A stretch of DNA of 64,000 nt from Glandiceps talaboti (GCF_964340395.1 NC_135563.1:12385651-12449650); one strand, 5' to 3'. Counted from the first letter of the stretch, positions 24,401-39,302 are shown. Made by a program: numbers and translations. The notes: a model not told the origin generated them from the letters alone.

Positions 24401-27002
24401 GATATATTACTCTTGGGTTCGGTAAGTGATAGTACATATTGTAGCGTACTGATACTTACAAGTGTAACATTAATAACTTGGATTTAAACGATAAAATTTC
24501 AAAAGATCATGACTTGACGATAATCTGTTTTACGTGTCAGACCCTGACGAACTGTCACATACTAACCTAGGTAGCTAATATTCGCGACAAGTTTCAATGG
24601 AAGCCATGAAATGATTGGTATGTATATGATAAAACATAGATACACTATATAGCTGTACAAGTTTGATACTGCAATACACAAGTGTAACTAAATCACTTAA
24701 TTTAAGTATGTAAGAAATATTTTATAACTTTATTTGTTGTTCCTTTTTATCCAATTACTTTTTACGATGTCTAAGATTGTTGAATTCTCTCGACGTGCCG
24801 TCAATATGAGAGGATACGCTGCGAAGGTTAAAGTTTTTTCCCCAGCTGGGACATATTGAAACGGTCTCCGTGTATATATGCTGTACATAAAATCCATACA
24901 CAGCAAGCGACAGATCCGATGCTATCGGGATATAAATTACGTGAAGGCCGAAAAGGCAAGTTTTACAAAGGCGTTTGTTCTCTCCTGATCATGAACTATC
25001 CGACCATTGACGTTTCAAAATTACTACATTGCTCTGCCGTATCCAAAGATAAGCTTTTCCTTCATTCTGTGTTTACTTGTTCGTTCGCACTTGGTCTTCA
25101 ATTATTAATCATTCAAAAGTTAGAAGTATAGACGAGGACATAACATTTCACAAAATTCAATTTTTAGAGTTTGGTGGACAAGATATTCTATCAAATATTT
25201 GATTCCGAAATGCGTTGTCACCAACGTATGATATATCTGTGTCTCATAATTGTAACTTTCTTGAGCAATAGTGGATTTCCCAATATTTCTTTCCTTTGAT
25301 GTCCTTCAGCAGAATATAATCATAGGTCTGTGTACATTGTAACTACTTCAAATACACGTAAAACACTGGTATACATTTGTATTATATAGACAGCCAAGCA
25401 GCAGGTCACATCGGTTCAGCGTTCTACATTTAATTGAACATGTACATGAAATGAAGGGCGAGAGGATTTCTTAGCAAGACATTGACCCTTCCAATAACTC
25501 GTGTCTGAATTCTGTGCAATTTTTTCCAACAGACCTCACAACCACACGTTAAATATTTAAACTGTGTACAGATTTTTCTTGGGTGGCCATGCAACATTGA
25601 ACAGATCTTATATTTGATAAAATTTCAAAGTCTGATCTACTCATTACACGTCATTGAGAACAACATCTGAAATCAGCAATTGAAAAAAAAGTTGACGAAC
25701 AAAAATCGTTTCACTCCTTTAAAAAATCAGTTTTGGCATAATACTTGCAGTTACAAATGAAATGTTTCGCAAGTACTTTAAGTACTCTGCATAAAGTAAC
25801 CTAAGACAGGGTCCTATCGACACGCGGATGTAAGAGAGCATTCGGCATATAAAATCGCTGTGAACTTGCGGAGAAATATCGGGAATGGAATACTAGTATA
25901 CAATGACCTTGAGTCAAATTTAGGATCCTGACTGCGATCTTCAGAACCAAGCAAGTTATGTCAAATTAGTTAATCTCAAGTTCAAACAATCATTACTGCC
26001 AATCCTATCTCTTCATAATTGACCAATCATGTGAAGGTCAATACCAAATTCGCGCCAATATGTATGGAATGTAGGAAATGAGCCGGTGGAATGACTGTCT
26101 AATTGTGAATGTCACAAAAATTCTACCGCATAGCTAATAAATGCGTCTCATCGCTTATGACGGAAGTACTTGTTTTATAAATAAAATCTTAGCTCTGTCA
26201 GACGGAAACAAACAAAATGTCATTTATATCAGGTAGCTCGGCAAATTCAAATGATCGCAAACCTTGACAATTGAGTCAAATATCAACAGAGCTAATCTAA
26301 ATATCTACTAACGGAAACAGGCAGAAATGAAAGACTTGCATTTGATCCGTTTGAAGCCATGATGTCAAGCAGGTCGCAGATTATATTAGTACGTGCATTC
26401 CACGGTGGAGTATATATGAATCGGCTGAATTGTCTTTACTATATCAGTGATCTTATTTTATTGAAGCATCCCTTTATCGGATTCATAACAATTTTGAAAG
26501 TCAAGAAAATATGTCTCTAGCTCTGGGTCATTTCGGTTCAACACACCGTTAAATGTATATCGATCTTAGTTATTATTAAAACTGAAGTACCACAAATGTA
26601 CGATTTGTCTGCTTCGTTGCATGCATATACATTGAGTAATGTCTGTATAAGACTACTTATGAAGTCATCCGAATATTGCCGTCTGTGTAATGTCATGTCG
26701 TCGACACGACTCACCACAAAGCAGTTTAATATACAATGTTAACCTTGAATATCAAAAGTTACAAGAGGGGTGAACGGTTAGACAAATCTGTGAGGTTGAA
26801 CTGGCCATGGAATATGATGTGCATTTGTGATAATTGCATACAATTTAACGTCAATAGTACATTAACCCACCTCTCGTTCGCGTGTACGTGACATGGTTTA
26901 ATATCAGACAAACCTCGGAGACTTTGAGCCCATTTTCGCTGTAATACGAACTGTATCAATTACGTCATTTGGAGAGCCCAGTTAGCAAATGCTACTGTAA
27001 CA

Positions 27003-27247
<245 letters not shown>

Positions 27248-29450
27248 TCCTTCTATTTGGATATACGTCCTCTGTTACAGTTCTTGATTATCTTGGCATA
27301 ATTTGAGTCTGCTCCATAACATTTCCCGTCTTGTTGTATAATGATCAAGGGACAATATTGGTGGCGACAGTAATAATTACTACATTTGCCTTGACCGTCT
27401 ATGAACGTTTGCCGCCATCTACCATCTCACAAGCGCTGGTCATGAGAGTAGGACTTTGATTAAATCTAGTTTATTCTTTTGATAGATTTTGATATAAATT
27501 GAGACGAAAACGAATTCTACCCCACTTGAGGATTTCATCTTGTTCGCAGCTTTTGTATTTCAATTCAATATTATAGCAAATTTTCAATGCATCCTTTGCT
27601 TTCAGCACCGACAGTTTTTATGACTCCACTACTCAACAGCTTACGCCACAAGCATGTAATCAACATCAAAGTATGCGCCATGCACGGACTTTTCTTGATT
27701 ATATCCTGTTCTTTATTGACAATTACCCTCGCGATAGATCAGATTAAATCTTACTTTCTGTCTTTGAAGAAAGAGCAAGACTGCTCATGTTACATGTATT
27801 TTCATAGACAGCATAATGATACGAATCAAAATTAATCTCTCGTTGCTTTTCGCATTGTGAAGGCAGTCGAGTAACCCTTCCACATAAATATATATTATGC
27901 ATGGGAAAATAATGTCAACGACAAAGACTCTGTAGTTGGTAGTTTACATGTTTAGTATTGCCAACAACGAGTTTATATCGATGGCTGTAATTCTATATAA
28001 TCAGTTTGACTAAAATACATTTGATATTTGCATTAGCGTCTGACATCTTTATTTGTTAATGAGGTTACTAAGTGTCTGCAATAGAGATGATTAACCCCTT
28101 TACACAGAAAAAAGTGCCTACATAGACTGTCTTTCTCTAAACATTCAAAGTACACATGCTGAACCAGTAGCAGGAATTATGTCATTCAAAGCAGACATAC
28201 CTTATACATTGGGACTGGGTATCACTACCCATCAGTGGTAATCAGAACCTGTTTTCATTCATCACATTCTTTTCATTTTTACTACTGAAAGCTGTGAAAC
28301 TGTTAACTATCTACAAATAAAGGAAACAGGATAAATGATGATAAATATTCAACATATTGTTTGTTCTTATAATATGAGTACCCCATGGCAGAGCAAATAA
28401 CAATCATGTTTGTGTAAAATATATTGAACGATCGTATTATCAAACAATGTGTATAGCTATGTGTTTGTAATTGTGTAAAGTACAGTCGTTTGGGCTGACT
28501 AGAACTGCAACAAACTGTTTAGTCCTGAGATGACTTATACATCTTAGGAGACGATGGTTGAGGATGTCAAAGGTCCAGGCAGACCAATACGTTATCAGAA
28601 ATATGAGATCCAATGCGTTGTTTATCTCACTGACAATTTGTAACGTGCACGAACAATATATTTTGTAACATCATAGTGAACCTTGACATTGCTAAACACA
28701 CTGTTCATGCCTATTCGCCTTTATACACCTTTATTTATTTACGAACTGTTTATATGTTATAGATACAAACATTTGCAGACGTATTGATGGTTGTTTGTTG
28801 ATACTACATTGATGCGTTTGGTTAACTGTTTTTTTCTTAAACGTTATTGTTAGTTGATGACTCAATTGTATATCTACTAGTATGAATGAGTGAATGAAAC
28901 AATGTAAACAATGTCAGCTCTGAGATATGTATTATTTGACTCCGTAGCCCTTTGATACCAGAGCTTTGATTTAAACTCGTCAACTGGCATTGATCATCAG
29001 CTGCTGACCGTACTCTAGTATTTGTATAAGTAGGCTGTAAACAAGAATGTAAATCAACGCCACACACACGGAAAGAAACTTGTTAAGCATACATGGCAAA
29101 ACACATTTTACCACTTGGTCCTGTTCTGACGACGATAAATGATTAGTTATTTTATTGTAATTAAATTCGATCGGCTCACTCTAATTATGATTCATTTGAA
29201 ATTTGCGAGCCTGTCAGATCCGCGTGTGGCTAAGAAAACTTTGTATAATTGATAGTTGTTTTTCTGTACAATAGACGACTTATAGTCCCGGTTATATTTG
29301 ACAGCTCTCGTTGAAACAGTCTTACGTATGTGTTCTCATACGACGGTTTTCTAGTATACACGACTCTAACAACAGCAAATGAAAACAGAGTCAATTATGT
29401 CTAGACATTTATTTCAGCGTTCCCTCTAAACGCACGTACTGCTGCCTGTC

Positions 29451-29618
<168 letters not shown>

Positions 29619-31357
29619 GTTGGGATTTATATGTAGATTTATGTTCTCGTCCTGTTTCATGTCAACTAGCATCCATTCTACACTGAGAAAGATGACGATA
29701 TGGAATACATAAGACTGGCATACTAATGTCTACCATATATAAACGTTTATTTCAACACTTGAGTATGGTCTGATGTATGGTCTCCATAACGTCCATCGTC
29801 AGTAACATCATGTACTCTGGTTGTCGAGAAATCTAATATGGGAGGTTACAGTTAGGAGATGAACGTAATCTAATTCGTTGCTGTCATATACTTTGATTAG
29901 ACATCATATAACTGAAACTTGATGAAACAGGCTGCGATTATTTACATTCATTACTGTCTAGGCAAAGGCAATAGTTTTGCCTGGTGGCATATTGCTTGCA
30001 ATATTGTTGCGATTACCTGCGCCGCCGGATAACTTCAACAAACAGCCTCATCAAAAAGAAAGAGGTCTCATTTGTAGGGATTCGTAACAATCGACCATGC
30101 AAATATTACCTGAAGCATAATAGTTTTACACATATTTTCCATATGTACCATTTTGACGGCGAAATTCTTGTTAGTATTTTCTATTTCCTTTTACAGTATC
30201 AATATCGTAATGTTATGAAAATAACTCGTCTGTGATACATTTACCACAAACTACACATCAGATAGACGCGATGATCGAGTGCCGAATACCAATTGAGTAC
30301 TTTAACAGGTCATAATAGTTCAATGCTTATTCGTAAAATTATACGTCAAGAAGTCGTAATAGTAATAAATAAAAATTCAAGGTCGCATGACTTCCAGGAA
30401 TACGGTTGTAACCGGTGGTCATGACCTTGTCATCCCGACTGTTAACAGTAAACAAAACGTAATGTATTTTGGAAACAGCTTTCTCTCCGGTATTTGTATC
30501 AGCATGATCCCTTGTATAAAATGGGTCATACGTGGAACATTTCTTCGATCATAAATTAAGAATGGTTTCAGTGTGATATTATCAAGAAACTATGTCTATA
30601 TCTTTCTTACAAACCAATTTGCACCAGTCTGTCTGACAATTAGCGTTCAATATACTATAGTACCAAATTTAAAACAACTGATTTGATGTCTTTCACGCCA
30701 AAGGTGGTGACTAAAATACGTCGCTAAGTGTTAGAATATCCTGAAGGTACGAAAGCTAATCGCGTACAGTTTTATCCTTTCGAGATTAGTTTCAAAGTGC
30801 AACTAGTATTTCAATGTTCGGGATGAATAACTAATATAACTAATAAATGAAGATGGTCTTGGGTGGTCATTATCGGTTTATAGCTGAAATTGAATATTTA
30901 ATAAACGGATATCAATGTCTTTTCTGTGAATAATTGACCGGTTTATTATTAATTAACATTGCTAAAATCACCAGAACCTGTCTTGATGCCGACAAGATCA
31001 CTGATCATCAGTTAACCAACTAGAGACTTGACAGCCATTTGCAATCCTTGTTTGTATATAGCGTATAGCATTAATGTTATTGTGTTATCTATTTTGAGGT
31101 GGCACTTCCGCATTCTCAGTGACATCACACTCTACTGTGATCCACACACCTATTAAAGGATGACGAAGCCTTCTTATGACAGGCAAGGTATAACGTTATT
31201 TTACAAAATCTTCGTACTATAAAAGGAGGACCAAGAAATACAAGAAATTCTGTTGAGTTCTACTAGAAACAAATGATAGTCTTGATGACAATACAGTATC
31301 TTTTCTTCAGAATCTGACAATAATCCAAAGGTTTATACCTTCCGGAAGGAAAAGTTA

Positions 31358-31424
31358 TTGTATGTATGTATGTATGTATGTATGTATGTATGTATGTATG
31401 TATGTATGTATGTATGTGTGTGTG

Positions 31425-31456
<32 letters not shown>

Positions 31457-31522
31457 TGCGTATGTATGTATGTATGTATGTAAGTATGTATGTATGTATG
31501 TATGTATGTATGTATGTATGTA
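31358..31522. repeat. (TATG)n(TG)n(TGCG)n compound microsatellite
   Basis: TATG units, then TG, then TGCG, then TATG again. It generates spurious His-Thr-Tyr-Ile frames. Confidence 0.95.
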
Positions 31523-34257
31523 TATGTATGCATGGTGAAGAATGAAAGAATGAAGAATGGAAATATGAAGAATGGAAACTTTCATATAATATATAACATC
31601 CATTTACAACAAAAATAATTTGTCCTTATAGCCTATTTTAAAAAATTGTTACAATTGTTAAAAATGGCGAATCTCTCACACAGCTATGGCATTTCTCTCA
31701 TGATTGTTACAAGCAATCAGTTAACTTCCCTTTTCAGTTCAGTTTTTGCTTTTCAAATCTGTACAGTTAGCAGTAAAATGCAGACCACAAACGTGCAAAA
31801 AATACAACTTACTTTTTTTTTCGACCAGGAGACGTAATTAGAGAATGAGACACGTTCATCTCGTATTTTACAAAATAAGTTACATCAATTATTGTGGAAA
31901 TGAAAGAAATTCCGGTGTTTTATCAACGAATGCTGAGGTCAAACTATTCAATGAACTGTGAAGGTTACGTTAGAACAGTTGTAAATATGGAATGCGTATT
32001 CGGTATTAGCGTTAGGTTCAACAGTCGTACATTTTATTGACGCAAGCAACACTAGTCAAAATAGTAGACCACACATCGCAGCGTTAAATTAAGACTAAAA
32101 GCAAAGCAGACATGCTTATTACATATTTACATGCCAAAACACTTAAAAACTAAAAAGTATGTTATGCTCGTAGAAATCATTGATAATGTCTTTACTTTAC
32201 TTTTTGAAACATGTTTAGTGCCGTCAATGAAAAGTCCCTCGGTTTCTAACAACCATCATACATGATTAATTTGCATAGGTGTATTACACATTCCACAATC
32301 ACGTTCCTTGATAGAGTGTTTTTCTATCAAGCCATGACGTCATTGAACAAGAGTGACATAACTTCACAACTGTTTCAACACACGGGTAGATATACCAATA
32401 GATTGGAAAACACGGCACCACGGGTTATGTTACAATATGATCGGTGTTAGGGACCAATTACATGCACCAGCATGACGTACAATCGTGGGTAATTTATTTT
32501 ATAATTAGCCGTGTTCAGATGACATTTATGAAGCCCCAGACACGACTGCAAATGCACCCTTACAAATACGACAACCAATTAATATATCACGAAGAGAATG
32601 CCATGTATTGACAGTGTTAAATGACCACATGAAGGTGTCATAATTTGAAATCATTAGTTTTCAGAGAGACGTGTTGAAAGTCATTTTGATTAATAGGGTT
32701 ACGTTCTCGTATAACAGTTTGCAAATAACTGTCATTGCCAGTGAAGTACTAGAATAATGCCTTACAGTGGAATAGATAGCATTGTTACCTCGAGCTATAA
32801 AACCTAATATCGGGGAATTAATCACAAGCATTGTGTAAAGGTCGAAGAACAACACCTTTAAAGTGGCCATAGTGATACAACAATTATTCCTACTTGATAA
32901 ATAAGGTGAAATAACAGCTCAAATCTGTGTTTGTAACGTAACAATTGCATAGACAGTTTAATTTGTCTTCACACATTTCTAAATAAACTGGATAAATACA
33001 CCTGTGCATACTATCACTACGTCACGTCCAGTCTGTGCGTGCGCCTGCCGCTTCCCTATATAATAACAATTTTGATTAATTTGCGTACTTGTGCTAAATG
33101 ATTACGTGTGATTATTCACTTTGTTCATAAATCACTTAATGTACATACAATAACAGACTTGTACACATTTATTTTTGAATTTTTAGCAATTTCTGCTGTA
33201 TGTTTTGTTTATATTGTTTCTCGTCCATATGTGGTTTGTATGGCGCATATAGTAAAGTGTTGTTATTCATCGCCTTATTTGATTATGTGCTGGTTAAATG
33301 CGACAAAGAACTCGTAATCGTAAACCTAGCGCCATAAAGGTCAATAAGTTGCAATCCCTGAGTAGTCCTACGAGGCCGATTAACAGTAGACATATTACAT
33401 ATATTTATAGTTTCTAAATTTCAGTCATTGAAGTTCAATTTGGCTGATGGACAGTGAATATTGATTTATTCACGCCGGAATAACGTCAATTAACCACCCG
33501 ATCTAGAAATATAGTTCTTGATTCGTTACCTCATATGCTGAAAATTAAGTGTTTCAAATGAGAGCATTCTCTGGTCAAGAAGCTTTCGCATGTTAATAAA
33601 TATGTGTATGTGCCACCTTTATCAAGACGCTGTTCACGTTGCCTGAATAACAGGTGTCTTAAATGAATGTATAACTGATTTTAAATGCAACCGCTGTGTT
33701 CATTTGGTAAGATGTAAACCTTCTTTGACTGGGGACGTAGCATGCGGCATATAGTATTATGAGCGTAACAATGTTCATGCTGTAGGTTGCAATGTCAGTA
33801 CGTGTATATTCATGTAGTTATTTTCACTTACAGACAAATACAGGTGGAATATTATACTTAAAATCAAATCGTTATTGTTTGCAGAATGTACCAACAACTT
33901 CAAAGCGTAACCTTTCAAGAGTAAAATTACAGAAAGTAAAATACCAAACAAAATACCATGAAGTAAAATTTATTTCATGAACATCGCTCCTACCCATACT
34001 TTATTATTTTACATAAATGTTAAAAGAGAAAACCAAATTGTAACATTTAAACATGAATTAATTATTAATTACTCGGCACGATAAATCATTTAGTTTTATG
34101 AATAGCAACCAGGGTAACACCTTCCAACAACTGTCATAATCTAAGGTTATTTAAAAACTCTATAAAAACTCTATAGCTATCAAATTAACTGTATTTTAGT
34201 AATTACATCAAATCATGCGAAAAATTACTATCATAACAAATCCCTTCTAAATGACTA

Positions 34258-34625
34258 TTCATTAAATTTGCATAAGTTATTAATGATGGCGTTATTGTGA
34301 CAAGCGCAAGAAGGGATGTATGTCTAGTCTATTCCAGTCTTTTCTTTACACAATTAGTTTCATGAAAACTGCCACTGGAACGTTTGTGTAAATACTGTAC
34401 ATCATGAACAGTATTGCGTCAGTTCTTTGGGTTATGCAACTGTAATATAATACCGTACAGCACATCAAATCAAATTGATTTTGTGGGTCCACACATAAAA
34501 ATCAACGCCCCAAATGCGATCACGATTACAATACGTGGCCTTTACTACTTGTGGACACAATCGCCCCTAAGAAACAGTATATTGCCTACTTATTGGTATG
34601 CTAACGATTTTTAGTGAATATGTTG
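34258..34625 (+). repeat. Dispersed repeat, copy 1 of a 34/42-kb pair
   Basis: Blocks 'TGAACAGTATTGC', 'ATTGATTTTGTGGGTCCACAC', and a 3' end with 'ATTGGTATGCTAA...AGTGAATAT' recur in order and on the same strand at 42056-42432 with clear divergence. Both copies begin near 'TTCATTAAA'. No ORF of note; probably an old non-autonomous transposable element. Confidence 0.5.
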
Positions 34626-35189
34626 TTGGTCATCTGGTCGAGAAAAAATAATAAACCAGTTTAACGTTACCGTTAGTGCATCTTTAACATTTGTGATTAT
34701 AAATAACGTGTACATGTATTTCTGGTATGAGCATGTGTAGAGCATTGTTTGGGGAAAGGGTACCAGATTGACAAAAAAGAAAACGTTAATAATTATGAAA
34801 AATTGCATTTACTTAGACCGTACGATTGTATCAGGAACAAATATCCTAGGACGAAGTCACTTTTACGCATGATTTACTTTCAGACTTCAGTTTGTTGTAC
34901 AAACATTTGGTTATAAAATGTCAATTTACTACCATTTAAATTATACAAAGTGTCATTAATAAAGATCAGTGCGAGTCCCATTGCTAATAATTAACCTCTA
35001 TAAGCTCGACAATACATGCATTGACTTAATTAAGGTGTGCGGGAAAATAACAGAATAGATCCTAATTTCCTGCAGAAGAAAATTAAGATTAACTGTAATT
35101 AAACGTTATTTTGGATAAATATCGTATTTTACGGTGCCAATATAAACAATGTAATTGTTAGATTTATGGACCTCATGAGTATGCGGTTA

Positions 35190-35196
35190 TATACAT

Positions 35197-35286
<90 letters not shown>

Positions 35287-35295
35287 CCGCATATT
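35190..35295. repeat. (CA)n(TA)n tract within a 12-bp inverted repeat
   Basis: A (CA)n tract followed by about 37 TA units. The flanks are an inverted repeat, TATGCGGTTATA (about 35179-35190) and TATAACCGCATA (about 35281-35292), so the whole block can form a long hairpin. Confidence 0.85.
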
Positions 35296-35361
35296 GCGGA
35301 CCCGATATCTCACACAATAACAACCAACACCTTCACACACACAGTACCAACCTACCAACAC

Positions 35362-35400
35362 ATAGACAATAGTGCAGTGATGATATATCTATTGTCTGTA
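35362..35400 (+). repeat. Hairpin next to the hammerhead-like repeat
   Basis: TAGACAATAG and CTATTGTCTG pair over 9 bases around a loop of about 16 nt. It lies about 40 bp upstream of the hammerhead-like motif, which suggests a structured RNA element, but chance cannot be excluded. Confidence 0.4.
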
Positions 35401-35409
35401 CTCTATATA

Positions 35410-35629
<220 letters not shown>

Positions 35630-35690
35630 CGTTTCGAACCAAGTAACTGTGCTGAGGAAGTCAGTGATTCAGTGATGTCATACTAACAGC

Positions 35691-36955
35691 AGTCGCTATG
35701 TACTGAAACAGAATGTGTTTGACCCTTGTAACCTTGGAAACTATGGGTTGTTATTTCTAGTTGGGTTAATCGGTTCGGCCATCCTTCTCACTAATGAGAG
35801 GGTGATTATGAACGCCAAATGTTGTAAGGTGTAATTGTATTCAAAACATTAATTAAAAGAGTTGCACGTTGCTGTGTTGGATTACTAAATATCATACAAC
35901 TGTAACGCCTTTTACATTGACTTTAGCCATTTTGCTTTGAATTACAAATCTCCTTGTGTCGGGCTCCGAATCTGTATTGTTGTCGAATATTTGCCCCTAC
36001 CTCGGTATTTCTTTCTTTCCTTTCTCTGTGTTATTCCTTCGGTTGTTCTCTCCTCCTCATCTTCTTCATTTCAAAATTTTTTAATACTTCGGGTGGATTT
36101 CAGGCACTTGGTTCATTAATTATTTAACTTTAATCAGGATAGGTAAAGTGTTGTAATGTTGCATAAAACTCGAATAGAACACATGATGAACTAGCTGATC
36201 AAATACAATGAAAGTCAGGTGGCTTGAAATAGAACGCCGTCTGGCTCCACACGTATATTATAACATTGCAAAATTTTATCATCTGTCGCGACAGAAATAT
36301 TCATATTACATCATAGTCTGAAAAAAAATTAATGGCGCCAAAATACTAACGATATTTAACTTTAAAGAGTAAAATGTTATTGGGTTTTCACTACCGCACG
36401 GCCAGTATAGTTTGTGTTGCTAAAATTGCAACATTGTTTTTTTTTTCGGCTTCATGAAAATATCAATTATTACATACAACTGACTTGACTTTCATAGACT
36501 ATATAATTATCGCTTTGGTCTTGGTAGAAATTATAAGGAAATAAAAAATCAATAATCTAAAGTACAAATGTAATAAATCAAACAAGTAATTTAAATATGT
36601 TAATCGTTCCATTGTTTCGTTTCAAATGTACAGGATATGTACATAGATATAAAGTGAAGATTGTGGACAGTGAGTAAGTATCGAAATAACCTCTGCTGAT
36701 CTATTTTAGATTTTCATTTTCTTAAAAAGTGGATCAGGTGTTGAAGATTATTTTGTAAATCAATTTCTGAATAATCAAGGGTATGTATTTAAAAAAGGAG
36801 GTAAATATTCTAAAATGATAGAGTAATAAGATATCGGAATTAAAAATATAAAGTATTTGTTTTTCGTGCAAAGATTATTCAGTTCAGTATTGCAGCACAT
36901 TTTTCACTAAGAACAATGAAAATTGAAAACAGGCTACATTTAAAAATATCGTTCT
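35691..36955. other. Intergenic, nothing recognised
   Basis: AT-rich DNA without repeats or coding signals I can support. It forms the 3' flank of the monoamine receptor gene. Confidence 0.5.
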
Positions 36956-36959
36956 TGAA

Positions 36960-36965
36960 TTTATT
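36960..36965 (-). promoter_or_regulatory. Polyadenylation signal of the receptor gene
   Basis: AATAAA on the - strand, about 80 bp past the receptor stop codon. It implies a short 3' UTR. Confidence 0.5.
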
Positions 36966-37046
36966 AACTTATAAATTGAGACGTTAATTAATGTTTGTGC
37001 GCTACGGGCGACAGTGATATGTTTGTGCATTCCAATCAAGTTCTCC

Positions 37047-38117
37047 TCAGCGGTCGGGTACAATTAGGTTGCCTCGACCCCCGGTCAGAATCTTCCGAAA
37101 CGCGTTTCTAAATTCTTTGTTGAACACGGTATAAATGACTGGATTTAACGCCGAATTGCACCATCCCAACCACGTGACAAATGAGAACAAAGTGTCTGAT
37201 AAAATACAATCCCTACACACGCCTAAGATAATGTTCACAGTAAAGAACGGTAGCCAGCAAAGAATGAAAACTCCCATCACTATAGCTAGTGTCCTAGCTG
37301 CCTTACGTTCTTTCGCTATTGATATTTGGGATCGTTCATTACGTCGTGTGTCCTTGGCCGGTATATGACGACGAGATGTTGTAGGACTTGAGTGTTCCTC
37401 GACATTTTCCACATTGACGTCTCCAGGTTGCACTTGAAGAACTGAGGCAACGGTGGCGATAGGACCAATTGTCCGAGCTCGTCGCTGTGCAGTACGGAAT
37501 ATCTTGTAATACAGAATAACCATCAAAAAACATGGGAAATAGAAGGACACACAAGATGAAATGACAATGTAAAATGGGTCGTCCGATAATACACAACCGC
37601 GGGTAGGAAGCCGATTGTTGGCTTTCAAGGCGATGGCGGCAGGGAACGATAAAACAGCTGAGACGGTCCAAACTATGGCGATGTTAACTTTGGCCATCCA
37701 AGGAGTACGCTTCAAAGAGTACTTTAACGGTGAGGTCACTGCACGGAAGCGATCCACCGAGATGGCACAAAGGTTAAGGATTGACGCTGTACACAAAAAG
37801 ATGTCGAGTGAAACCCACAAACCGCAGAATATTTCACCGAAATGCCACGTGCCTTGACTCACTTCTAGAGATGTTGCAAACGGTAATATTACCGATGAAA
37901 GTAAAAGGTCTGATATTGCTAAGGATACGATGTAATAGTTGCCAACGACTCTCAAAGTTCGAGTTTTCAACACTGCAACACAAACTAGAATATTTCCGAA
38001 TAAACCAAGTGACATAATACATACCAAAATTATCACTATTGTCACAGTGCGTGCGACATATTGTTCTGAGTTATTCAAATCCAATGTCACATTTGTTGTG
38101 TTTGATTTTGTCTCCAT
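37047..38117 (-). CDS. D2-like dopamine/monoamine G-protein-coupled receptor
   Basis: An intact intronless rhodopsin-class receptor of 356 residues. The start is fixed by an in-frame stop 12 bp upstream (38130-38132). The N-terminus has three N-glycosylation sequons (N6, N9, N15). Seven membrane segments are evident. Diagnostic residues include D70 (2.50), the C98-C175 disulfide pair, amine-binding D105 (3.32), three helix-5 serines S187/S188/S191 that contact catechol hydroxyls, C-W-L-P with F291/F292 in helix 6, and N-P-V-I-Y (325-329). The helix-3 run C-T-A-S-I-L-N-L-C-A-I-S-V-D-R is nearly that of vertebrate D2 receptors. A short tail after helix 8 and C301-x2-C304 in the third outer loop also fit the D2/D3/D4 class, which couples to Gi/o. 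The third inner loop (about 207-272) is shorter than in D2. The DRY motif is D-R-F. An alpha2- or octopamine-type ligand is an alternative, though less likely. Confidence 0.88.
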   Translation of the reverse strand: METKSNTTNVTLDLNNSEQYVARTVTIVIILVCIMSLGLFGNILVCVAVLKTRTLRVVGNYYIVSLAISDLLLSSVILPFATSLEVSQGTWHFGEIFCGLWVSLDIFLCTASILNLCAISVDRFRAVTSPLKYSLKRTPWMAKVNIAIVWTVSAVLSFPAAIALKANNRLPTRGCVLSDDPFYIVISSCVSFYFPCFLMVILYYKIFRTAQRRARTIGPIATVASVLQVQPGDVNVENVEEHSSPTTSRRHIPAKDTRRNERSQISIAKERKAARTLAIVMGVFILCWLPFFTVNIILGVCRDCILSDTLFSFVTWLGWCNSALNPVIYTVFNKEFRNAFRKILTGGRGNLIVPDR

Positions 38118-39187
38118 ATTTCGAACGAGTTAATCCGGGTAATGCTAAGGGCTTGGTTGCTAACACCAATATCCGAATAGCTCAGCTATGGTTGAAGCAT
38201 AGGCCAACATATCAAAGGCTCGCCAACACTGTGACCAGGAACATTGGCTATACATAGCAATGAGTTCAATTCACCCGGGGTACAGCGACCTAGCTCTCTC
38301 GCTGATGAAAAGAATACTTTCTTTACATACATCCGTGCTTGACACAATCTTCAAGTTCGATTTTCGTTTTCGCGTGTAGTTCGTCGCGGGGAACACGCTG
38401 CTGGGTAGCCTCCATATGCAGGTTTCTCCTAGCACGACCACTGAACGCTCGATCTATTCTGACGCATGATTTGGCGTTCTGGCGTTCACAGCAGTCGGCT
38501 CATGCGTACTCGACTAATTTACCATGCGTGTGAAAGCAAATATTGCGATACGCGGGGAGTCCTGAATATGAAAAAAACAGCCAGTCAGTAATAGACATTC
38601 ACTCAAGTATGTACTTGTGATCGCCATTCGCCCAACATGTAACCTGACATAGCATCACATTATCTTAATTCGGCAGTTCTTGCTGTAAAATGTAAAAATT
38701 GCCCTACAAAGGAAATACACGAGAATTACGACCATGATATGGCGAGCAGCTGCAATTAAAGTTACGGTCAATGTAGTACGAATGACGTCAACTCATTGTG
38801 CCTTAAATGTGCATTTGCAATGTCTCGGAATCAAAATAATCAAACAACATTAAGAACCCAAAAAACCTTGATAGACGATCCGACATTCATTGACTTAACA
38901 TTTCGATATTGCTATTTAATTACATACATACATAAACGGGATTTAGTTTAGTTAGTGTTGCGATACTCAAGAGACGAGAAACCAGAGCTTTGAAAGCCAT
39001 CTCTTGTAGGTGATGAATGAAATGCATGGATATTTCTGGTAATATCAGACAGAAATATTCCTTAGGTTAATGCTTTTGTAAACAATCGATAAATATACAT
39101 GTACAGTTGAACAGTATGGATGTTACAAGCACCTTTACTTGTATCACTAAAGTACTAATGTACGTATTGTATTGCATGCCACATATG

Positions 39188-39188
39188 T

Positions 39189-39271
<83 letters not shown>

Positions 39272-39302
39272 CGTGCGTGTGTGTGTGTGTGTGTGTGTGT
39301 AC
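39188..39302. repeat. (TA)n(TG)n compound microsatellite
   Basis: About 39 TA units followed by GTGCG/TG repeats. Confidence 0.95.

Larger units (their letters stand above)
19896..26990. other. Intergenic, repeats only
   Basis: No gene is supported in this stretch. It contains a short inverted-repeat element (20138-20449), a perfect 33-bp tandem duplication (20508-20573), a (GA)n(TG)n microsatellite (21371-21456) and a GC-rich hairpin (23224-23251). The frames at 22243-22614 and 24856-25131 have no recognisable domain. Confidence 0.5.

Noticed and set aside
37135-38257. Several frames antisense or shifted over the receptor gene
   Set aside because: Shadows of the intact 356-codon receptor frame on the - strand.
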